Assembly (NCBI GenBank): GCA_029932015.1 | Contig: JAOZQW010000016.1 | Coordinates: 1-10,881, forward strand | Length of the DNA: 10,881 nucleotides | Direction: 5' to 3' | Source: Candidatus Fermentibacteraceae bacterium | GTDB lineage: Bacteria > Fermentibacterota > Fermentibacteria > Fermentibacterales > JCC-6 | In this document: positions 5,846-10,881 of the stretch, one piece after another | How the letters are laid out: every line of letters begins with the position of its first letter | How positions within the stretch are numbered: the stretch's first letter is position 1 | The notes under the pieces: generated by a model | The model's input: the letters and a program-made list of their open reading frames with translations, nothing else | Database searches by the model: none | What the model was told of the DNA's origin: nothing | Made by a program: the position numbers and the translations under genes

Positions 5846-7074
5846 CCGGGATTCCCGCCCGAACGCTCTTCCTTCTCAATCTTCTCGAAGTATTCCATGC
5901 AGCGCCGTACATAGGCTCTCTTCTCATCGTATCTGCCGGGGAAGAAGCTCCGCTTGAAACCGTAGACAAGAATGTTCTTGAGGTTGCTCCGGGTGAGAGC
6001 AAAGGTGCTGACTGCCTTGTAGAGTTCATTCGTGACGGTAGTATTTGAGACAGTCCTGTTATCTGTGCAGATGGTCACGGAGAGTTTTCTCTCCATCATC
6101 TTGCCCAAAGGATGATTATGAAGATCGCGGTATGCTGGGTTTGTCTGTTGATTGGATGTCAGGCAGACTTCAAGCGTTATCCTGCGGTCCGCGATATACT
6201 GGGCAAGCTCTTCAACATAGGCCTCAGGATCTCTGATCATCTTCGATGTGACTGAAGCCGGATCGAGGAGGGTAAGGCCATGTCCGATCCTGTCTGCGTA
6301 TAACTCGGTTATCGCCTGATAGATACTCTCCGGTCCATACGCCTCCCCGGCATGAACAGTCTTCTTCAGGAAATGCCGCTGCGCTCTCTTGTAGGCTTCG
6401 AGGTGATTGATGGCAGGCCAGCCTTTCTCCGAACCTGCGAGGTCGATGCCCACTACCGGCAGTCCCTCCTCCCAGCGTGCCCTCGCCACTGCACCTTCAA
6501 GTTCGGTTGATGCCAGTGCAAATATGCGCTCCTGACTCGAGTAGCCGTGCATCTCGAAGAACCGACGATACCAGGAAGAAAAACCCGGCGTGAAGAATCG
6601 CATTGCACAGGCAATGATACCGTAATGGAAAGGCGGTTCATCACCGGACTGGACAGCTGCCCCTGAATTGAATTCCGTTTCCGCCCTGTCAAGACCGGTA
6701 TTCACGGCTCTGATGCATTCAACGATGTCCATTTCAGAATTTGCATGGAGCTGAGGGGCGAAGCGCACTTCGATATACCTGACGCCTTCCTGCTGGTTGT
6801 CTATGGCTACTTCATATGCGATCCGCTCCAGATTTTCACGGGTGCGCATTACTGCAGTGGTGTAGGCGAATCCTGTCAGGTACTCGTCAAGGCTGGCATA
6901 TTCATCCTTGAAGACGAGTTCCCTGAGTCCCGATTCGGTATACGTTGGAAGTACGACCCCTTCCTCCTTTGCGAGCTCGATAAGTGTATTTATCCTGACC
7001 GAGCCGTCGAGGTGCATGTGAAGATCGGTCTTGGGGAGCTTCTGAAGGAGCTCCAGACTTATTTTACTGTTCAT
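5842..7074 (-). CDS. add: adenosine deaminase
   Basis: This enzyme hydrolytically deaminates adenosine to inosine in purine salvage or catabolism. The 410-residue TIM-barrel protein shows all zinc and catalytic positions: H19 and H21 (KTDLHMHLDGS), H241 with catalytic E244 (VHAGEAYGPES), H265 (RIGHGLTLL) and D338 (ICTDNRTVS). The Asp-Asp pair of Escherichia coli and mammalian enzymes is Asp-Asn-Arg here, as I recall from other bacterial subfamilies such as actinobacterial ones. The protein is longer than the usual 330-350, with insertions in the middle around 130-180 and a charged C-terminal tail. The ATG at 7074 is preceded by AAGGGA at 6 bases. Longer in-frame starts (to 7185) would run into the upstream gene. 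It is coupled to xdhC downstream, which suggests adenosine to inosine to hypoxanthine and then oxidation by a molybdenum enzyme. Adenosine deaminase-like deaminases of other substrates cannot be excluded. Confidence 0.9.
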   Translation of the reverse strand: MNSKISLELLQKLPKTDLHMHLDGSVRINTLIELAKEEGVVLPTYTESGLRELVFKDEYASLDEYLTGFAYTTAVMRTRENLERIAYEVAIDNQQEGVRYIEVRFAPQLHANSEMDIVECIRAVNTGLDRAETEFNSGAAVQSGDEPPFHYGIIACAMRFFTPGFSSWYRRFFEMHGYSSQERIFALASTELEGAVARARWEEGLPVVGIDLAGSEKGWPAINHLEAYKRAQRHFLKKTVHAGEAYGPESIYQAITELYADRIGHGLTLLDPASVTSKMIRDPEAYVEELAQYIADRRITLEVCLTSNQQTNPAYRDLHNHPLGKMMERKLSVTICTDNRTVSNTTVTNELYKAVSTFALTRSNLKNILVYGFKRSFFPGRYDEKRAYVRRCMEYFEKIEKEERSGGNPG

Positions 7075-7080
7075 TAGATG

Positions 7081-7086
7081 TCCCTT
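7081..7086 (-). promoter_or_regulatory. ribosome-binding site of the adenosine deaminase gene
   Basis: AAGGGA on the minus strand lies 6 bases before the ATG at 7074. It favours that start over the in-frame ATG at 7089, which would place this sequence inside the coding region. Confidence 0.65.
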
Positions 7087-7108
7087 CATAAATATCGTTG
7101 TATCATCC

Positions 7109-8152
7109 CTAGAAGAGCTGACCCAGCCCGATCTGGATGCCGAGTCCTTCCGGAGACAAAGCGAAATCCGCCCTGAGCGTTGCACCGCCAGGTATCCCTA
7201 CCCTCGCTCCGAGACCGGCATCGAGATGGAATCCGTCCCACCGCAGTTCTGACAGATCATCCGCGGTCTGACCGGCGTCTCCGAATGCCACAATACCGAA
7301 GTCCATCGATACTTCCTCATCCAGGCGCAGACTGAATATCCTCTGCCTGAATTCCAGATTGGCCAGAACAGACCAGTCTCCACGGAATCTGCCGTCACTA
7401 TACCCCCTGAGTCCTTCGCTGCCGCCGAGGGAGGGCAGGAGCTGGAATGGGGTTGAAGCGCTGCTGAAATGTCTGCTGATCCCAAGACGGAGAGCAGGGA
7501 TGCTGTACGGGGTGATGGGAGTGAAGCATGCCAGGGCCAGTTCCGCCTTCGAGTAGCTGTGATCACCTCCGAACTGATGATCCAGATCAAGAGAAGTATA
7601 TCCTTCCAGGAAGGAAGGGAAGGCTGCCCGTAAATGCACATACGGACCTGCAGTCCATATCGAGCCATACGCTTCGGATGGTGAGCTTGACCAGAGGGGG
7701 CTATCCTGCCTGCCATAGGCGGTGGAGTGGAGCAGCCTGCCGCCCCCCGTGAGCATAAGGCTGAATGAGGGCGTGTAGTTGTAAGAACATGAAAGCTCTT
7801 GATTCTCCGACTCGTACTCGGCATAGACATCCCCATCCCCACCATTGCCCCATCCATAGAACTTCTTGCTCTTGTTCACAGAATATTCAGCCCTGATGCG
7901 GACCATACCAGGACCTGCGGGGAACAAGAGCTCCGGTCCGGCGTAGAGGCTCCCGCCGGTGTACATGTAGGCCATTGTACTGAAAGCAAAGGGACGGAAA
8001 GGCGGCATCATATTATGGCTTGCTACACCGCCGAAGAGAAAGCCATTGGTGGAACTGTAGCTGACCAGCGGGAATACCCGCCAGCAGAATCCAGGCGCTG
8101 CAGCCGTCAGCAGCAGGATGACGATAAGGATCCCCATGGAAGTGCGCATCAT
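7109..8152 (-). CDS. Omp85/BamA-type outer membrane beta-barrel without POTRA domains
   Basis: The 347-residue product begins with a clear Sec signal peptide: a charged start, then a hydrophobic core ILIVILLLTAAAP, with a probable cut near residues 23-24. No lipobox is seen. The mature chain starts directly with beta-rich sequence (FPLVSYSSTNGFLFGG), so POTRA repeats are absent. The Omp85 surface-antigen signature is present as LGGSEGLRGY (242-251) and RFRG (255-258), followed by AFGDAGQ (289-295). The chain ends in GLGQLF, with the C-terminal Phe expected for an outer membrane barrel. This size matches the single-barrel members, whose function is mostly unknown, and not BamA or TamA themselves. 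A GGAGG (8157-8161) precedes two adjacent ATGs (8152 and 8149), and the second is better spaced. The adenosine deaminase gene follows after 34 bases and may share its transcript. Confidence 0.82.
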   Translation of the reverse strand: MMRTSMGILIVILLLTAAAPGFCWRVFPLVSYSSTNGFLFGGVASHNMMPPFRPFAFSTMAYMYTGGSLYAGPELLFPAGPGMVRIRAEYSVNKSKKFYGWGNGGDGDVYAEYESENQELSCSYNYTPSFSLMLTGGGRLLHSTAYGRQDSPLWSSSPSEAYGSIWTAGPYVHLRAAFPSFLEGYTSLDLDHQFGGDHSYSKAELALACFTPITPYSIPALRLGISRHFSSASTPFQLLPSLGGSEGLRGYSDGRFRGDWSVLANLEFRQRIFSLRLDEEVSMDFGIVAFGDAGQTADDLSELRWDGFHLDAGLGARVGIPGGATLRADFALSPEGLGIQIGLGQLF

Positions 8153-8252
8153 ACCGCCTCCGTTCGAAGGTGAAACATAACCTCAAGGGCAAATATGCCC
8201 CGTGCCGTTGATGGAGTATATTGCCTTGAATAATCAAAGTGGAGGGCTGTCC
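8153..8252. other. divergent intergenic region
   Basis: These 100 bases separate the minus-strand barrel gene from the plus-strand glycosyltransferase gene and must hold promoters for both directions. They are AT-rich towards the right. TTGATG (8208-8213) with AATAAT (8229-8234) is a weak plus-strand promoter candidate. I saw no convincing minus-strand pair and no clear operator dyad. Confidence 0.4.
8241..8246 (+). promoter_or_regulatory. ribosome-binding site fixing a GTG start
   Basis: GGAGGG lies 6 bases before GTG at 8253, just ahead of the first family-typical residues (KKPIIVVPTYNE). It argues against the longer in-frame GTG at 8202. Confidence 0.75.
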
Positions 8253-8960
8253 GTGAAAAAACCGATCATAGTAGTACCTACTTACAATGAACTCGATAAC
8301 ATCCGCAGGCTTCTGCCTTCGCTTCTTGCCCTTCCGGTCGAGGCGGATGTCCTTGTTGTTGATGACAACAGCCCGGACGGTACGGGGAATGCTGTTCTGG
8401 AGTTCGCAGATACAGGCAGGATCCACCTGCTCTCCAGACCCGAGAAGGCCGGTCTCGGGCAAGCCTATATAGCCGGATTCAAATGGAGCCTGGAACACGA
8501 GGAGTACGATCCCGTTGTACAGATGGATGCGGACTTCTCCCATAATCCGGACAAAGTTCCCGAACTGATCAAGGCCCTCGAGAACCACGATCTGGCAATA
8601 GGCTCCCGGTACTGTAGCGGTGTTAATGTCGTCAACTGGCCGCTCAGCCGCCTGCTGCTCTCATGGTTCGCCAACCATTACACGAAGGTCATAACTGGAC
8701 TTCCAATTATGGATGCCACCGGTGGATTCAAGGCCTTCAGGCGCTCTGCACTGGAGAAGCTTGATCTGGATTCAATCCGTTCCGATGGCTACTCCTTCCA
8801 AATAGAGGTTACATACAAGCTTTTCAGGGATGGATGTTCAGTTGCTGAAGTGCCGATAATCTTCGTAGACAGGCATGCGGGAACATCAAAGATGACCAAG
8901 AGCATTGTCTGGGAAGCGGTATGGATGGTTTGGCGACTGCGTTTTCCCGGACTATTCTGA
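8253..8960 (+). CDS. GT2 glycosyltransferase, polyprenyl-phosphate mannose/glucose synthase type
   Basis: The 235-residue protein is a family 2 glycosyltransferase resembling dolichyl-phosphate mannose synthase (DPM1). Such enzymes move a hexose from a GDP- or UDP-sugar to a polyprenyl phosphate at the inner face of the cytoplasmic membrane. Visible motifs in order are VPTYNELDNI (8-17), VVDDNSPDGT (35-44) for nucleotide binding, KAGLGQAYIAGF (65-76), QMDADFSHNP (90-99) containing the metal-binding DAD, GSRY near 119, GGFKAFRR, and the C-terminal VDRHAGTSKM. There is no membrane segment after the catalytic domain, as in soluble Dpm1 forms. The start is GTG with GGAGGG upstream. The gene for a large secreted propeller protein follows 15 bases after its stop and lies in the same reading frame. 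The sugar and the lipid acceptor cannot be told from the sequence. Confidence 0.9.
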   Translation: MKKPIIVVPTYNELDNIRRLLPSLLALPVEADVLVVDDNSPDGTGNAVLEFADTGRIHLLSRPEKAGLGQAYIAGFKWSLEHEEYDPVVQMDADFSHNPDKVPELIKALENHDLAIGSRYCSGVNVVNWPLSRLLLSWFANHYTKVITGLPIMDATGGFKAFRRSALEKLDLDSIRSDGYSFQIEVTYKLFRDGCSVAEVPIIFVDRHAGTSKMTKSIVWEAVWMVWRLRFPGLF

Positions 8961-8975
8961 GAGGAATCGAATCCG

Positions 8976-10881
8976 ATGACATCGATCCTTATCCTTCTTT
9001 CAGCGTTACTGGCATCAGGCAATCCCGAATGGACATTCGAGACATCGCAGGCCTTCGTCAACTCGATCTACGATCCGGGCGATGGAACTGCGTGGTTTGC
9101 AACAGCGGGTGGAGTGCTTCACTGGGACCCTCAATCGGGCTGGGATGAAAGTATTGTCTATCTTGCGGGAATGCCGTGGTACAGTGCGAATGATCTGACC
9201 TTCAGTGGAGAGACCATGTGGGGCGCCACCAATGGGGGCGGACTCGCAATGGAGAGGGATGGGCAGTGGACGGTATTTTCGGAGTATGAGGGAATTCCGG
9301 GATCGGGAGTTGTTCATACCGTTCATTCGGCGGGTGGCTATATCTGGGCCGGCACGAACGGTGGGCTGGCCCGTGGCAGTGAAGGCGGCTTCATCCCTGT
9401 CTCCGAATCTGAGACAGGGGGGATATTCAAAGCCGGTGAGGTGACAGGTATATCGAGCATAGAGGGTACTCTTCTTCTCGCAACGGACAGAGGAGTCTAT
9501 TACTACGATCTCTCAATGCCACTGACGGATCCCGGAGCATGGATCAGTCATGAGTCCGAGACCAGCAGCCTGGGGATAAGCGGGATCTATTCCGTAGACC
9601 CCGATACTGTACTTGGCTTCGGTCCGGGAGGCGTTGTACTCAATAACGGGATAAAATGGATGGTGCTTCTGGATTACTCTGCGAGCGGTGACTCCGTAGT
9701 CACCGGTGTCGCGGTGACACCGCAGGGAATCATAGCTGCTGCACGGCAGGTCATCCTCTACGAAGATTCAGTATGGGTTCCGGAAGGGGACGGCTATCCG
9801 CCCAGCAGTTATGCTTCCTGTATTGCAATGATATCCGGAAGGCTCTGGTGTGGTTTCGGACTCGGTTCATCAAGCTGCAGGGATACCGGCAGGGGGCTTG
9901 GTTACCTCGAAGAAGATCAGTGGATCGGTCTGGCTGTGCCGGGCATGGCAGCTCCAAGCTGTTTCCAGATCGCAGAGAAGGACGGCAGATTCTATCTGGG
10001 GAGTCACCGGTTGGGTCTAATGGCCTTCTATCCTGATGACGGCTGGCGGGCATTCAATATGAACACATGCAAAATGCCCAACAGCCTCAGAACGTATTCG
10101 TCTGCAGTCACTGCCGCACCTGGAGTATGGACCGCAAGTTACAGCTACGGGCTCACGTGGATCGGTGACAGAGGAACCTACTCGACCGAGGATGATTCAG
10201 TGATCACCTTCGTGTCCGATTCGATTCCGGGACTCTCGTCATCCATTGTACAGATCATATCCCCACTCCTGAATAATCAGGTGATCATGCTTGCTCCCCA
10301 GGGAGAGGGACTCTGGGTTGCACAGGATGCTTTCTGGGAGACGCCGGATGAAGTCAGCGGGATAGTCGGGCTCACCGGTGATCCCGAATCAGGTGATCTG
10401 GAGTGGGCACCGAGAACCGTCTCTGAGGGCCTTGCCAATAAGAACATCCAGACTCTGTTTCCCTGCGGAACTGACAGCCTGTGGATTGCTTTCGCCGCTG
10501 GAGATGGCTGTCAGCTCCTTGTGCATGGGGGAGACCCTTCCGATGCCTCATTCGATACATGGTATCCCGGCTCCGGTCAGGCCTACACCACAAGCTGGGG
10601 ACTCCCATCCGGTCAGGTATTCTGCTTCGCGAGGGATGATGAAGACTTTATCATCGCAGGTACTGGAAACGGTATCTGCAGATTGCAGGATGACGGGTTT
10701 GTACAGATACCCGGCGTGACCGGCTCCATCAAGTCGATCCAGGTTGATGATGAGGGAAGGATCTGGTGTCTCGCCAGTGATGCACTTTTCTGCGTCGACG
10801 GTTCTGATGTATTCGAGTACACCAGTTCAAACAGTCCCTTCATACCGACAAACCGGGTTGAGAACGAATTCAGCTATTTCG
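8976..10881 (+). CDS. large secreted beta-propeller protein, 3' end outside the window
   Basis: One frame is open from ATG 8976 to the right edge, giving at least 635 residues and no stop. A short hydrophobic start (SILILLSALLASG) looks like a signal peptide, though it lacks basic residues. The rest is made of beta-propeller blades of the two-component-regulator (Reg_prop) or WD40-like kind. These recur as a W/F-x-A-T/G-x-x-G-G-V/L pattern, for example AWFATAGGVLHWD, MWGATNGGGLAMER, YIWAGTNGGLARGS, LLLATDRGVYYYD, GVWTASYSYGLTWIGD and FIIAGTGNGICRL. I count about eleven such blades. The mature start is near residue 15. Similar proteins in Bacteroidetes-related groups often end in a sorting domain, which would lie beyond the window. 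GAGGA sits 10 bases upstream. It is probably co-transcribed with the glycosyltransferase. A sensor kinase C-terminus is possible but not shown. Confidence 0.8.
   Translation, partial: MTSILILLSALLASGNPEWTFETSQAFVNSIYDPGDGTAWFATAGGVLHWDPQSGWDESIVYLAGMPWYSANDLTFSGETMWGATNGGGLAMERDGQWTVFSEYEGIPGSGVVHTVHSAGGYIWAGTNGGLARGSEGGFIPVSESETGGIFKAGEVTGISSIEGTLLLATDRGVYYYDLSMPLTDPGAWISHESETSSLGISGIYSVDPDTVLGFGPGGVVLNNGIKWMVLLDYSASGDSVVTGVAVTPQGIIAAARQVILYEDSVWVPEGDGYPPSSYASCIAMISGRLWCGFGLGSSSCRDTGRGLGYLEEDQWIGLAVPGMAAPSCFQIAEKDGRFYLGSHRLGLMAFYPDDGWRAFNMNTCKMPNSLRTYSSAVTAAPGVWTASYSYGLTWIGDRGTYSTEDDSVITFVSDSIPGLSSSIVQIISPLLNNQVIMLAPQGEGLWVAQDAFWETPDEVSGIVGLTGDPESGDLEWAPRTVSEGLANKNIQTLFPCGTDSLWIAFAAGDGCQLLVHGGDPSDASFDTWYPGSGQAYTTSWGLPSGQVFCFARDDEDFIIAGTGNGICRLQDDGFVQIPGVTGSIKSIQVDDEGRIWCLASDALFCVDGSDVFEYTSSNSPFIPTNRVENEFSYF

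Noticed and set aside
7198..7857. 219-codon minus-strand open frame
   Set aside because: It is an alternative frame inside the outer membrane barrel gene. The composition is Ser/Arg/Pro-rich without domains, and the barrel frame has the signal peptide and Omp85 motifs.
8013..8588. 191-codon minus-strand open frame across the divergent region
   Set aside because: It overlaps both the barrel gene and the glycosyltransferase, crosses the intergenic region, and has no credible family sequence.
1..10881. CRISPR array, tRNA, rRNA or insertion sequence
   Set aside because: No regularly spaced repeats, cloverleaf-like segment, rRNA-like stretch, transposase motif or flanking inverted repeats were seen on reading both strands.

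Overview
The window is about half G+C and densely coded. It looks like a chromosomal piece of a strictly anaerobic or microaerophobic Gram-negative bacterium. The anaerobe signature is a block of oxygen-defence genes (rubrerythrin, desulfoferrodoxin, FprA, high-molecular-weight rubredoxin) with no catalase or Cu/Fe/Mn superoxide dismutase. The outer membrane is inferred from an Omp85-type barrel with a terminal Phe. The long propeller-type secreted protein resembles those of the Fibrobacteres-Chlorobi-Bacteroidetes superphylum and its uncultured relatives such as Fermentibacteria. That placement is inference from gene content only.

Region 1 (1-415) is mostly non-coding. It holds a possible broken 76-codon gene on the minus strand and a strong promoter at 357-384. 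Region 2 (416-4836, plus strand) is a seven-gene run: PerR-type regulator, rubrerythrin, desulfoferrodoxin (superoxide reductase), ferritin, a second ferritin-like diiron protein, the flavodiiron protein FprA, and a flavin reductase-rubredoxin fusion (Hrb). A hairpin plus T-run terminator (4855-4909) closes it. Gaps are -1 to 66 bases. Together the genes remove superoxide (Dfx), peroxide (Rbr) and O2 or NO (FprA fed by Hrb), and lock away iron (ferritin), under a peroxide-sensing repressor at the head.

Region 3 (4901-8152) runs on the minus strand, transcribed from right to left: a barrel-only Omp85-like outer membrane protein, an adenosine deaminase, and an XdhC-family molybdenum hydroxylase maturation protein. 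The last two overlap as GTGA, which points to purine salvage or catabolism. Region 4 (8253 to the right edge, plus strand) is a dolichyl-phosphate-mannose-synthase-like GT2 glycosyltransferase. It is followed 15 bases later by a large secreted beta-propeller protein that stays open past the window end. A 100-base divergent intergenic region separates regions 3 and 4.

No mobile element, CRISPR array, tRNA or rRNA was seen. The most interesting points are the compact and complete oxygen-defence operon, the unassigned third diiron protein inside it, the Hrb fusion with what looks like a fossil ribosome-binding site in its linker, a 13-base tandem duplication across the Hrb stop codon, and the apparently frameshifted small gene at the left edge.
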